Of a DNA stretch of 64,000 bases, positions 1-8,466 are shown one piece after another. Below the pieces are notes generated by a model. It was not told the DNA's origin and did not search any database. It was given only the letters and a program-made list of their open reading frames with translations. The position numbers and the translations under genes were made by a program. Source of the stretch: Pontivivens sp032464575 (GTDB lineage: Bacteria; Pseudomonadota; Alphaproteobacteria; Rhodobacterales; Rhodobacteraceae); contig JAWDKM010000001.1 of NCBI GenBank assembly GCA_032464575.1, forward strand, positions 558,001-622,000, written 5' to 3'. Positions within the stretch are counted from its first letter, which is position 1. Each line of letters starts with the position of its first letter.

Positions 1-1435
1 CCCGGTCGCCGCCCTTTACAATGGCGAGGATCTCGCCCTCCGCCGCCTCGGTCTCGTAGCCCAGGAACTCGGTCGGGCCGTGAGCGTCGGCGATGTCGAA
101 CCATACGCTCTCATCCGCCGCCTCGCCGGAGCCGGCCCAGGCCGCGCGCGCCTTCGCCTTCTGCTCGGCCATGGCGGCGTCGAAGCCCCCGACATCGACC
201 GACCGCCCCTGCTCGCGCAGTGCGTCCTGCGTGAGGTCGAGCGGGAAGCCGTAGGTGTCATAGAGGCGGAACGCGGTCTCGCCGGGCAGGGTCGCGCCGT
301 CCGGCAGCTTGGCGAGCTCGTCGTCGAGCAGCCGCAGACCGCGGTCGAGCGTCTGGCGGAACTTCACCTCCTCGCCCTTCAGCGTCTCCTCGATCAGGGC
401 CTGCGCCCGGCCGAGCTCCGCGAAATGGCCGCCCATCTGGCGCACGAGTGCCGGCACCAGACGGTGCATCAGCGGGTCCTGCGTGCCGAGGAGATGCGCG
501 TGCCGCATCGCGCGCCGCATGATCCGGCGCAGCACGTAGCCGCGTCCCTCGTTCGAGGGCAGCACCCCGTCCGCGATCAGGAACGACGTCGAACGCAGGT
601 GGTCCGCGATCACCCGGTGGTGGATGTTGCCCGGGCCGTCCGGATCGGTGTTGGACGCATTCGCCGACGCCTCGATCAGGTCGCGCATCAGGTCGGTGTC
701 GTAGTTGTCGTGCTTGCCCTGCAGGATCGCGCCGATCCGCTCCAGCCCCATGCCGGTGTCGATGGAGGGCTTGGGCAGGTTCTCCCGACGGCTATCCGCG
801 AACTGCTCGAACTGCATGAAGACGAGGTTCCAGATCTCGATGAAACGGTCGCCGTCCTCGTCCGGGGAGCCCGGCGGGCCGCCCGGGATCTCCGGCCCAT
901 GGTCGAAGAAGATCTCGGAGCACGGGCCGCACGGCCCCGTATCGCCCATGGTCCAGAAATTGTCAGCGGTCGCGATGCGGATGATCCGCTCGTCGGGCAG
1001 GCCCGCATGCTTCTTCCAGATTTCGGCCGCCTCGTCGTCGTTGTGGTAGATGGTGACAAGGAGCTTGTCCTTCGGCAGCCCGAACTCCCTGGTCACGAGA
1101 TCCCAGGCGAACGGGATCGCGTCGGCCTTGAAGTAGTCGCCGAAGGAGAAGTTGCCGAGCATCTCGAAGAAGGTGTGATGCCGTGCGGTGTAGCCCACAT
1201 TGTCGAGATCGTTGTGCTTGCCGCCGGCCCGCACGCATTTCTGGGAGCTTGTTGCACGGGTGTAGTCGCGCGTCTCCACCCCGGTGAAGAGGTTCTTGAA
1301 CGGCACCATGCCGGCATTGGTGAAGAGCAGCGTGGGGTCGTTGCGCGGGACCAGCGGGGCGCTCTCGACCGCGGCGTGACCGTTCTTCACGAAGTAGTCG
1401 AGGAAGGTCGAGCGGATGTCGTTCAGGCTGGCCAT
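1..1435 (-). CDS. alaS: Alanine--tRNA ligase, 3' end outside the window
   Basis: Class II aminoacyl-tRNA synthetase that charges tRNA-Ala in the cytoplasm. The first 478 codons are present; the gene reads leftward off the edge, so the editing and C-terminal domains are only partly here. The ATG at 1435 gives the usual N-terminus MASLNDIRSTFLDYF. It is followed by family hallmarks PTLLFTNAGMVPFKN, SSQKCVRAGGKHNDL and HHTFFEMLGNFSFGDYF (class II motif 1 and 2 region), then GDTGPCGPCSEIFFD and DTGMGLERI. The reading frame stays open to base 1. It lies 177 bases downstream of recA in the same direction, with a recA terminator between them, so it probably has its own promoter. This order is common in Rhodobacterales. 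Confidence 0.97.
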   Translation of the reverse strand, partial: MASLNDIRSTFLDYFVKNGHAAVESAPLVPRNDPTLLFTNAGMVPFKNLFTGVETRDYTRATSSQKCVRAGGKHNDLDNVGYTARHHTFFEMLGNFSFGDYFKADAIPFAWDLVTREFGLPKDKLLVTIYHNDDEAAEIWKKHAGLPDERIIRIATADNFWTMGDTGPCGPCSEIFFDHGPEIPGGPPGSPDEDGDRFIEIWNLVFMQFEQFADSRRENLPKPSIDTGMGLERIGAILQGKHDNYDTDLMRDLIEASANASNTDPDGPGNIHHRVIADHLRSTSFLIADGVLPSNEGRGYVLRRIMRRAMRHAHLLGTQDPLMHRLVPALVRQMGGHFAELGRAQALIEETLKGEEVKFRQTLDRGLRLLDDELAKLPDGATLPGETAFRLYDTYGFPLDLTQDALREQGRSVDVGGFDAAMAEQKAKARAAWAGSGEAADESVWFDIADAHGPTEFLGYETEAAEGEILAIVKGGDR

Positions 1436-1567
1436 GGGATCTCTTCTTGAGCTTCAAGCTGTGTCTGCTCTGACTATCCCTGCCCCGGAGCGCTGTCCAC
1501 TGCCAGCGGCGGCGCGCAAAAATCTTCCGGGAAGGATTTCTGCTGCAATTTCTCACCCAAAGATCCA

Positions 1568-1591
1568 GGGCCGCTCCCGAAGGAACGGCCC
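1568..1591 (-). terminator. recA terminator hairpin
   Basis: On the minus strand a 10-bp stem (GGGCCGTTCC pairing with GGAGCGGCCC, one G-U pair) closes a TTCG tetraloop, about 22 bases after the recA stop codon. The T-rich stretch after it is short (GGATCTTTGGG), so the stem strength is more convincing than the tail. Confidence 0.6.
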
Positions 1592-1612
1592 CGCATTCGA
1601 TTGTCGGGTGGA

Positions 1613-2683
1613 TCAGTCGTCCACGACATCCGCATCCGGGTCGCCCGGCGCCATGTCGAAGTCGAGCCCGTGCGCCGCGCGGATCTTGTCCTCGATCGAG
1701 ATCGCGATCTGCGGATTGTCCTTCAGGAACTGCTTGGCGTTCTCGCGCCCCTGCCCGATCCGCTCGTCCCCGTAGGAGAACCAGGAGCCGGACTTGTCGA
1801 CGACGCCGGCCTTCACGCCGAGGTCGAGCAGCTCGCCCGTCTTCGAGACACCCTCGCCGTACATGATGTCGAACTCGACCTGCTTGAACGGCGGGGCGAC
1901 CTTGTTCTTCACCACCTTCACGCGGGTCTGGTTGCCCACGACCTCGTCGCGGTCCTTGATCGCGCCGATGCGGCGGATGTCGAGACGGACGGAGGAGTAG
2001 AACTTCAGCGCGTTGCCGCCCGTCGTCGTCTCGGGCGAGCCGAACATCACGCCGATCTTCATGCGGATCTGGTTGATGAAGATCACCATGCACTTCGAGC
2101 GACTGATGGAGCCGGTGAGCTTCCTCATCGCCTGGCTCATCAGTCGGGCCTGCACGCCGACATTGCTGTCGCCCATGTCGCCTTCGAGCTCGCTCTTGGG
2201 CGTCAGTGCCGCGACCGAGTCGACCACGACGACCGAGACCGCACCGGAGCGCACCAGAGTGTCCGTGATCTCCAGCGCCTGCTCGCCCGCATCGGGCTGG
2301 GAGATCAGCAGTTCGTCGAGATCGACGCCCAGCTTACGCGCATAGGACGGATCGAGAGCGTGCTCCGCATCGACGAAGGCACAGACGCCGCCGCGCTTCT
2401 GCTCCTCGGCCACGACGTGCAGCGCGAGCGTCGTTTTGCCCGAAGATTCAGGGCCGTAGATCTCGATGATCCGCCCCTTCGGCAGACCGCCGATGCCGAG
2501 CGCGATGTCGAGACCGAGGGAGCCCGTCGGGATCGCCTCGATATCCATGACCGCGTCGCGCTGACCGAGCTTCATGATGGAGCCCTTGCCGAAGCTCCGC
2601 TCGATCTGCGCCAGCGCCGAATCCAGCGCCTTCTGCTTGTCCATTCCGCGTCTCTCGTCCAGTTTCAGAACGGCGTCTGCCAT
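1613..2683 (-). CDS. recA: Recombinase RecA
   Basis: DNA-dependent ATPase that forms filaments on single-stranded DNA, drives homologous recombination and triggers LexA self-cleavage. The 356-residue product has the family N-terminus DKQKALDSALAQIERSFGKG, the Walker A loop GPESSGKTTLALH, MAW-type SVAALTPKSELEGDMGD, loop L2 region NQIRMKIGVMFGSPETTTGG, and an acidic C-terminal tail DFDMAPGDPDADVVDD. The open frame extends 33 codons further upstream, but the ATG at 2683 is preceded by AAGAGGA at good spacing and gives the normal RecA start MADAVLK. Two LexA boxes lie 54 to 97 bases upstream, so the gene should be SOS-induced. Confidence 0.98.
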   Translation of the reverse strand: MADAVLKLDERRGMDKQKALDSALAQIERSFGKGSIMKLGQRDAVMDIEAIPTGSLGLDIALGIGGLPKGRIIEIYGPESSGKTTLALHVVAEEQKRGGVCAFVDAEHALDPSYARKLGVDLDELLISQPDAGEQALEITDTLVRSGAVSVVVVDSVAALTPKSELEGDMGDSNVGVQARLMSQAMRKLTGSISRSKCMVIFINQIRMKIGVMFGSPETTTGGNALKFYSSVRLDIRRIGAIKDRDEVVGNQTRVKVVKNKVAPPFKQVEFDIMYGEGVSKTGELLDLGVKAGVVDKSGSWFSYGDERIGQGRENAKQFLKDNPQIAISIEDKIRAAHGLDFDMAPGDPDADVVDD

Positions 2684-2736
2684 TGCTCTCATCCTCTTCA
2701 TGTCACGTTTGCCAAGGGGCGGCAATCGGCGGGTGT

Positions 2737-2751
2737 GTTCACCTCTTGTTC
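2737..2751 (-). promoter_or_regulatory. LexA (SOS) box 1 of recA
   Basis: Read on the minus strand this is GAAC-AAGAGGT-GAAC, a perfect match to the alphaproteobacterial LexA operator GAAC-N7-GAAC. It lies 54 bases upstream of the recA start codon. Confidence 0.85.
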
Positions 2752-2765
2752 GAACGCTAGCACCG

Positions 2766-2780
2766 GAACACTTCGCGAAC
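2766..2780 (+). promoter_or_regulatory. LexA-type box 2 in the recA / sulfotransferase-like intergenic region
   Basis: GAAC-ACTTCGC-GAAC on the plus strand, a second exact GAAC-N7-GAAC direct repeat 14 bases from box 1 and in the opposite orientation. It sits between recA and the divergently transcribed gene at 2877, so LexA could act on both. Confidence 0.6.
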
Positions 2781-2876
2781 AAGAGAAAGGGATCAACGCC
2801 GATAAAATTGCTGCCATGAAGGTTGAGAAACGGTAAAACCGTCCAACGCCTTGATGAAGCTGGTCAGAAACCGCCG

Positions 2877-3467
2877 ATGATCGTCTCCTTCCGCGCCCGC
2901 CTGGCCGTGCTGGCCCTGCCCAAGACCGGGACGACCGCGCTGGAAAGCGTGCTGGCGTCGCGGTCCGACATCGCGATGACGGGCGATCCGAAGTTCAAGC
3001 ACATGCGGCTCAGGCGCTTCGAGCGGGACATCCGGCCGCTGCTCAACGCCTCGGGCTTCGAGGATATCGAGACACTCGCCGTCATCCGCGAACCGGTGGA
3101 CTGGCTGGGGAGCTGGTATCGCTATCGGACGCGGCCGGTGCTTCTGGGCACGCCGCGCTCGACCGCGGCGATCAGCTTCAATGCGTTCGTGGAGGCGTAC
3201 CTGTCGGACGACCCGCCGGTCTTCGCCCGCGTCGGGCGGCCATCCCGCTTTCTGGAGCCGACACCGTCTGGCCGGGCCGTCACGCACCTCATGCGCTATG
3301 ACCGGCCCGAGGCCCTGTTCGCGCTCCTGTCCGACCGGTTCGGCTTCGACGTCGCCCCCGCGCGGGAGAACGTCTCGCCCACCCTGCCGCTGCAGCTCGA
3401 CCCCGGCCTCCGGCGCCGGCTGGAGCTGGAGATGGCGCGCGACTTCGAACTCTACGACGGTGCCTGA
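2877..3467 (+). CDS. Sulfotransferase-like P-loop protein
   Basis: A 196-residue protein with the pattern of small PAPS-dependent sulfotransferase-like proteins. Near the N-terminus, LAVLALPKTGTTALESVLA resembles the 5'-phosphosulfate loop (KTGTT, residues 15-19). Further on, VIREPVDWLGSWYRYR resembles the 3'-phosphate-binding segment (RxPxxxxxSxY). No substrate can be named, and the family is often labelled inconsistently in databases. I chose the ATG at 2877; the frame also has a TTG start at 2823 that would add 18 residues unlike the family. It is divergent from recA and shares the region with the two LexA boxes. Its last 16 bases overlap the convergent end of cckA. Confidence 0.7.
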   Translation: MIVSFRARLAVLALPKTGTTALESVLASRSDIAMTGDPKFKHMRLRRFERDIRPLLNASGFEDIETLAVIREPVDWLGSWYRYRTRPVLLGTPRSTAAISFNAFVEAYLSDDPPVFARVGRPSRFLEPTPSGRAVTHLMRYDRPEALFALLSDRFGFDVAPARENVSPTLPLQLDPGLRRRLELEMARDFELYDGA

Positions 3468-5728
3468 ACGCCCAGTTCCAGCCGTTCCTTCACCCGCAGC
3501 GTCAGGTCGTTGAGCGAGAAGGGTTTGGCGAGGAAGCAGCTGTTGGGCATCGGATCCATCCCGTCGCGGAACATGTCCTCCGCGTACCCGGAGACGAAGA
3601 TCACCTGCACGTCGGGATAGTCGCTGCGCGCCTGCGCCACCCAGCTCGGCCCGTCGAGGCCCGGCATGATGACGTCGGACACGAAGATGTCGACGGCGGG
3701 CCGCTCCTCCAGCAGCTCCAGCGCCTCTTCGCCGCTCGCAGCCTCCAGCACGTGATAGCCGCGCAGCTTCAGCGCCCGGGCGGCGAAGGCGCGCACCGGG
3801 GCCTCGTCCTCGACCAGCAGCACGGTGCCGCTGCCCGTCGCGTCGCCCGGCTCGCCGGAGCGCTTGTCACTCTCCAGCAGCCTCGGCTGCTCCCCCGGTC
3901 CCGGAACGAAGCGCGGCAGGTATATGGAGAACGTCGTCCCCTCCCCCACGAAGCTGTCCACGAAGATGAAGCCGCCGGTCTGCTTGACGATGCCGTAGGC
4001 GGTCGACAGGCCGAGGCCCGTCCCCTCGCCCACCCGCTTGGTGGTGAAGAACGGGTCGAAGATCTTGTCGATGCGCCATTCGGGGATGCCGATGCCGGTA
4101 TCGCTCACCTCGATCACCACCCAGTCGCCCGGCGTGATCGTCGCGCGGTCGCGCTTGAGCTCCTCCTTCAGGTGTTCGTAGCGGGCATGGAGCGAGACCT
4201 CGCCCCCGTCGGGCATCGCGTCGCGGGCGTTCACGACGAGGTTCATGACGACCTGCTCGAACTGCCGCAGGTCGACGCGCACCGCCGGCAAGTCCTCGCG
4301 GTAGTCGAGGCGCAGCGTCACCTTCTCTCCCAGCAGGCGGTTGAGGAGGTGGGAGAGGTCGCCGAGCACGTCGGCCAGATGCAGCACCTTCGGCTGCAGC
4401 GTCTGCTTGCGGGAAAAGGCGAGGAGCTGGCCCACCAGCGCGGCCGCCCGGTCGGCGTTCTGGCGGATCTGGATCAGGTCGGAGTAGTCGCGATCCCCCG
4501 GCGCATGGCGCAACAGCAAGAGGTCGCAATGCCCCGACAGGGCCGTCAGCAGGTTGTTGAAGTCATGCGCCACGCCGCCCGCGAGCTGACCCACGGCCTG
4601 CATCTTCTGGCTCTGCACGAACTGCGCTTCCAAGGTCTTGAGCTCCGTCGCGTCGCTCATGACCACGAGCAGCGAGAACTCGCCCGCGACGACGATGGGG
4701 GAGAACGAGACCTGCAGGAACCGCTCGATCTCCCCATCGAGGATGCGGGCGACCTCGGGCCGCACCGCGCGCCGGGTCGCGGCGACCTCCCGCATTCGCT
4801 GGGCGACGGGCTGCGCCAGCCCCTCCATCAGGTCTGCGATCCGCGCGCCGGGCTCCATCTGCCGCCCGACAAGACCCTGCGCGGCGGCATTCGCGATCAG
4901 CACGCGGCCGTCGACGTCGATCCGCGCCAGCGCGATCGGAAGCTGGGCGAGGAACTGGTCGGGATTGGTGGCCGCCAGCTCCTCCTCCGCGACGGGGTGG
5001 AGGAAGACATCCCGCACCCCGTGCACGTCGGGATCCGCCAGTTGCGCCCGGACCAGGGTGGAGGGATCGGCGCGCAGGCGGTGAATGGAGCCCGACCGCA
5101 TCGGAAGGTCGCTCACCACGTCGCCGTCGCGTGCCACGCGCCCGCCTGCCCAGCGGCGCACCTGCCCGTTCGCGGCGACGACGGCGCCCGCCTCCTCGAT
5201 CCGCATCTGGCCGAAGCCCGCGTCTGGCAGGGTCTGGTCGCTGTCGACCATCGTGGGCAGTGGCAGCACCGTCCAGCGCAGCGTGTCGCCGTCCTGCGGG
5301 CGAACCGTCACGACATGCCGGCTGCCCTGCCCCGCCAGGGTAACGAAGGCGGTTGCCGTACCGTTGTCGCGGGCCTCCCACGCCAGGCGGTAGATGAGGC
5401 TCGCCGGCGTCTCGGCCCGATCGCTGATCAGCTCCTCCAGCCGGTCACCGGGCCCGGTCAGCGCCCGCGCCGCCGCGCCGATCCGCAGGAGCTGCCCGTC
5501 GGCGTCGGTCACGATCTCCGTTCCGTCGTCCCCAAACCTGGTGGCCGCCGCCCGCGCGCGCCAGATCCGCAGCCCGGCGATACCGGCGAGCGCGGCGCCC
5601 ACCAGTGCTACGCCCGCGCTCTGCGCAACGGCCCCGTAGGCCACGAGCGCAAGCGCACCGGTGCCGATAATCGGATCGAGGACGCCGCCGACGGGGTTCG
5701 GCAGCGCCCGGGAGATCCCGGAGTGCAT
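3452..5728 (-). CDS. cckA: CckA-type hybrid sensor histidine kinase
   Basis: Membrane hybrid kinase that, in other alphaproteobacteria, feeds phosphate through ChpT to the master regulator CtrA. The 758-residue protein has two N-terminal membrane helices (about residues 20-57), a PAS-like region (about 260-370), and the CckA H-box GGVAHDFNNLLTALSGHCD with phospho-acceptor His388. Then come ATPase boxes (NARDAMPDGG; DTGIGIP; GTGLGLSTAYGIVKQTGG) and a C-terminal receiver domain whose acceptor is Asp685 in VSDVIMPG. The ATG at 5728 has GGGAG eight bases before it; a GTG at 5755 in the same frame would add nine residues. In Rhodobacterales this pathway is usually tied to motility and gene-transfer-agent control rather than to viability. 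Confidence 0.93.
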   Translation of the reverse strand: MHSGISRALPNPVGGVLDPIIGTGALALVAYGAVAQSAGVALVGAALAGIAGLRIWRARAAATRFGDDGTEIVTDADGQLLRIGAAARALTGPGDRLEELISDRAETPASLIYRLAWEARDNGTATAFVTLAGQGSRHVVTVRPQDGDTLRWTVLPLPTMVDSDQTLPDAGFGQMRIEEAGAVVAANGQVRRWAGGRVARDGDVVSDLPMRSGSIHRLRADPSTLVRAQLADPDVHGVRDVFLHPVAEEELAATNPDQFLAQLPIALARIDVDGRVLIANAAAQGLVGRQMEPGARIADLMEGLAQPVAQRMREVAATRRAVRPEVARILDGEIERFLQVSFSPIVVAGEFSLLVVMSDATELKTLEAQFVQSQKMQAVGQLAGGVAHDFNNLLTALSGHCDLLLLRHAPGDRDYSDLIQIRQNADRAAALVGQLLAFSRKQTLQPKVLHLADVLGDLSHLLNRLLGEKVTLRLDYREDLPAVRVDLRQFEQVVMNLVVNARDAMPDGGEVSLHARYEHLKEELKRDRATITPGDWVVIEVSDTGIGIPEWRIDKIFDPFFTTKRVGEGTGLGLSTAYGIVKQTGGFIFVDSFVGEGTTFSIYLPRFVPGPGEQPRLLESDKRSGEPGDATGSGTVLLVEDEAPVRAFAARALKLRGYHVLEAASGEEALELLEERPAVDIFVSDVIMPGLDGPSWVAQARSDYPDVQVIFVSGYAEDMFRDGMDPMPNSCFLAKPFSLNDLTLRVKERLELGVQAPS

Positions 5729-5769
5729 GACGGATGGCTCCCGCGTGAATGGCACTGACGGCCACTGTG

Positions 5770-6942
5770 TCAGTCCGAATCGCGCTTCTCAAGCCATGCG
5801 GCGAAGAATCCGTCCGCTCCGTCGAGCGGCGACAACGAGAGGCTGCGCGGGCAGTGCCACCCGGCAACCTCCGACAGAAAAGCGTTAACGCGCGCCTCGT
5901 TCTCGGCCGGCAGGATCGAGCAGGTGGCATAGACCAGCCGCCCGCCGGGTGCGACATGGCGGGCGGCAGAGCGCAGGACATCGTCCTGCGCGGCGTTGAG
6001 ATCGGCAAGGCGCCGGGCGTCGAAGCGGATCTTGCCCTCCGGATCGCGCCGCCACGACCCGCTGCCCGAACAGGGCGCGTCGGCGAAGACCAGCGGGACC
6101 TTCAGCGCCCCGAGATCCCCCGGTTCGGCGAGGCGTACCCGGGCACCCGCCCGCCGCGCGCGCTCCGGCAGGTCCTTCATCCGGCGCGGCGCGATGTCGT
6201 GGGCGATGACTTCCGCCCCCGTGCGCGCGGCGAGCGCCAGCGCCTTGCCGCCACCACCCGCGCAATAGTCGAGCACACTCTCGCCCGGCTGCGCTCCGGC
6301 GAAATCCGCCACCGCCTGGCTCGCGGCGTCCTGCAACTCGACGAAGCCCTCACGGTAGGCGCGCGACCGCTCGATCCCCAGCGCCCCCGACGCCACGCGC
6401 AATGCGGTGGGGCTGAGCGAAGCGGGCTCCGCCTCGATCCCATCCTTGGCAAGCGCGGCATAGGCACTCTCCGGCGTCGCGCGGAGCAGGTTCACGCGCA
6501 GGTCGGCCGGCGCGCGGTGGCGCAGCGCTTCGGCGAGCGCCGGAAGGTCGGCGCCGAACCGGGCCTCCAGCATCGGCAGCACGCCTTCGGGCAGATCGTG
6601 GGCCGCGGCGCCGGTGGCCGGCAACTCGGGCACCGCGCGCTCGCTTTCAGCGAGGGGCGGCGGTGCATGACCCGCGCCGGTGAACACGTCGTCCACCGGC
6701 GCGCCGCCCAGCCGCAGCAGGCCGAGCACCCGGGCCCGTCCGCTCCCGCCTCCGCCCGCGGCGGCACTCGACCACCAGCGGCGCAGCACGTCGAAGACGA
6801 TGTCGCGGATTGCCCGCCGGTCCTTGGCGCCCGCGAACCGGTGGGTGCGTCCCCACGCCTTCAACGCCGCATCCGCCCGGCTCCCCGCGCGGATCGCGTC
6901 GATCACTTCGATCGCGGCGGCATGGCGCGCAGCCGGCGTCAC
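5770..6942 (-). CDS. RsmB/NOP-family rRNA (cytosine-5) methyltransferase
   Basis: SAM-dependent RNA m5C methyltransferase of 390 residues, RsmB-like (16S rRNA C967 in E. coli). An N-terminal NusB-like helical segment (about 1-140) precedes a Rossmann methyltransferase domain. Visible motifs are VLDYCAGGGGKAL (SAM binding), DAPCSGSGSWRR (motif IV cysteine) and VYATCSILPAEN (motif VI, catalytic cysteine). The start is the GTG at 6942, which overlaps the TGA of the upstream MAPEG gene as GTGA, so the two are translationally coupled. Ends 41 bases before cckA starts, in the same direction. Target base is inferred from the family, not proven. Confidence 0.88.
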   Translation of the reverse strand: MTPAARHAAAIEVIDAIRAGSRADAALKAWGRTHRFAGAKDRRAIRDIVFDVLRRWWSSAAAGGGGSGRARVLGLLRLGGAPVDDVFTGAGHAPPPLAESERAVPELPATGAAAHDLPEGVLPMLEARFGADLPALAEALRHRAPADLRVNLLRATPESAYAALAKDGIEAEPASLSPTALRVASGALGIERSRAYREGFVELQDAASQAVADFAGAQPGESVLDYCAGGGGKALALAARTGAEVIAHDIAPRRMKDLPERARRAGARVRLAEPGDLGALKVPLVFADAPCSGSGSWRRDPEGKIRFDARRLADLNAAQDDVLRSAARHVAPGGRLVYATCSILPAENEARVNAFLSEVAGWHCPRSLSLSPLDGADGFFAAWLEKRDSD

Positions 6943-7361
6943 ACCAGCAGCGCCCAGCCGAGCGCGAGCCACATGAAGGCGAGCGAGACGAGACCGCCCA
7001 GGAACACGTTGAACCGCGTCGGCAGGTGGTTGGAGCCCACATGGATCGCCCGGTGCAGCAGGCGCGACACCGCGTAGCCCGCGGCCCCAAGTGCAACGCC
7101 CCAGTTCACCGCGCCCAGCGCCGCGGCCAGCGCCACCCCGCCATAAAGCAGGATCGGCGTCTCGAACTGGTTGTGCGCGTTGTTCTGCCAGGCCCGCACG
7201 TCGGGGGCGAAGTTCATCGGGTCGAGCGCGATGTCGCCCATCTCCGTCTCCCGCCGCTTCAGCGAGGCGAGCCGCTTGCGCCCCATCGTCACGATGGCCC
7301 AGAAGGTGAGCCCCACCTGCATGAAGACGGCGGCGACGGCGATGGCGAGCGGTGCGGTCAT
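6939..7361 (-). CDS. MAPEG family membrane protein
   Basis: A 140-residue integral membrane protein with four hydrophobic segments and the MAPEG-like stretch AWQNNAHNQFETPILLYGG, where RAxxNxxExxP-type residues are expected. The family includes glutathione transferases and many uncharacterised bacterial members, so the reaction cannot be given. Start ATG at 7361 is preceded by GAGGAGAA; the frame extends 23 codons upstream without membrane-protein character. Coupled by GTGA overlap to the rRNA methyltransferase downstream. Confidence 0.85.
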   Translation of the reverse strand: MTAPLAIAVAAVFMQVGLTFWAIVTMGRKRLASLKRRETEMGDIALDPMNFAPDVRAWQNNAHNQFETPILLYGGVALAAALGAVNWGVALGAAGYAVSRLLHRAIHVGSNHLPTRFNVFLGGLVSLAFMWLALGWALLV

Positions 7362-7472
7362 GGGCTTCTCCTCGGCACGGGCGGGGCCCCTTGTCTCCGC
7401 CGCGGCCGCGGGATGCAAGCGCCGGGGCAACTGTCACGTTGCCGTTTGCGCAGTCGTGCTATTCTCAACCGC

Positions 7473-8333
7473 ATGATTGTGCGCACCCTCCTCGTCCTGC
7501 TCCTCGCCCTGCCCGCCGCCGCCGAAGAGACGCCGGGCCGTCGCTGTTCGTCGGACGGGATGCTGTGCATCCGGCTCGACACCTACATTCCCGACACCTG
7601 CCGGATGATCGAGACGGCGGCGGAGGCGGCTGAGCTAGACACCGCCTTCTTCGCCCGGCTGATCTGGAAGGAGAGCCTGTTCGACGCCGCCGCCGTCAGT
7701 CATGCCGGCGCACAGGGCATCGCGCAGTTCATGCCCGGCACCGCAGCCCTGCGCGGGCTGGAGGATCCGTTCAACCCGGTCCAGGCTCTGGATGCCTCCG
7801 CGACATATCTCGCGGAGCTCAGCGCGCGCTTCGGCAATATCGGCCTCGCCGCCGTCGCCTACAACGGAGGGGAGGACCGGGCGGCCCGCTTCATCGCGGG
7901 CAATGGCGGCCTGCCCTTCGAGACGCGCGACTACGTCTTTTCGATCACCGGTCATTCGGCGGAGACCTGGCGCGACGAACCGCCCGAGAGCGTGGACCTC
8001 CGCCTCGACGGAGAGACCCCGTTCGGCGAAGCCTGCGTGGAGCTCGCCGCCAACCGGACCCTGCGCGAGTTCGCGGCCCCCGTGCGCGCCTGGGGCGTGG
8101 TGGTCGCGGCCCAGCGCACCCATGGGGCCGCGCGGCGCAGCTACGATCGGGTGCAGCGGCAGCATCCGGGGCTGCTGAGCGCGGAGAGCCCCGCCATCAT
8201 CCGCACCCGCCCCCCGGGCTCGCCGGTGCCGCGCTACACGGCCCAGATCGGCCGCGACAGCCGGTCCGAGGCGCTTGCCGTCTGCAACCAGCTTCGCTCG
8301 GCCGGAGGGACCTGTCTGGTGATGCGCAACTGA
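7473..8333 (+). CDS. Lytic transglycosylase with SLT domain
   Basis: A 286-residue secreted protein. Residues 1-17 form a signal peptide (IVRTLLVLLLALPAAA). The goose-lysozyme-type SLT domain follows, with the catalytic glutamate Glu67 in LIWKESLFD, then GAQGIAQFMPGTA and AAVAYNGGEDR, the usual marks of soluble lytic transglycosylases, which cleave peptidoglycan in the periplasm. The last 35 residues (RYTAQIGRDSRSEALAVC) resemble a SPOR-like repeat, a peptidoglycan-binding unit. Start ATG at 7473; the open frame runs further upstream through sequence that is antisense to the MAPEG gene. It stands alone between two leftward genes. Confidence 0.88.
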   Translation: MIVRTLLVLLLALPAAAEETPGRRCSSDGMLCIRLDTYIPDTCRMIETAAEAAELDTAFFARLIWKESLFDAAAVSHAGAQGIAQFMPGTAALRGLEDPFNPVQALDASATYLAELSARFGNIGLAAVAYNGGEDRAARFIAGNGGLPFETRDYVFSITGHSAETWRDEPPESVDLRLDGETPFGEACVELAANRTLREFAAPVRAWGVVVAAQRTHGAARRSYDRVQRQHPGLLSAESPAIIRTRPPGSPVPRYTAQIGRDSRSEALAVCNQLRSAGGTCLVMRN

Positions 8334-8356
8334 GGTGATCACCACGGGATCGCGTT

Positions 8357-8379
8357 ATGCCCGGGCTGGACCCGGGCAT
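8357..8379. repeat. Short perfect palindrome in the slt-guaB gap
   Basis: ATGCCCGGG, five bases (CTGGA), then CCCGGGCAT: a 9-bp perfect inverted repeat. Near-identical CCCGGGC-type palindromes are scattered through many alphaproteobacterial genomes. It lies between the convergent transglycosylase and guaB genes and could end transcription from both, but there is no T-tract. Confidence 0.55.
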
Positions 8380-8466
8380 GTCCCCGCTTCAGCGGATCGC
8401 CGAGCCCGGGCCCGACGACGACATACCGGAACCGGGCTCACATCCTTGCAGACGACCGAGCGTGCC

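Noticed and set aside
80..1450. Long plus-strand open frame antisense to alaS
   Set aside because: Arginine/histidine-rich shadow typical of high-GC genes; the minus strand has the full AlaRS signature.
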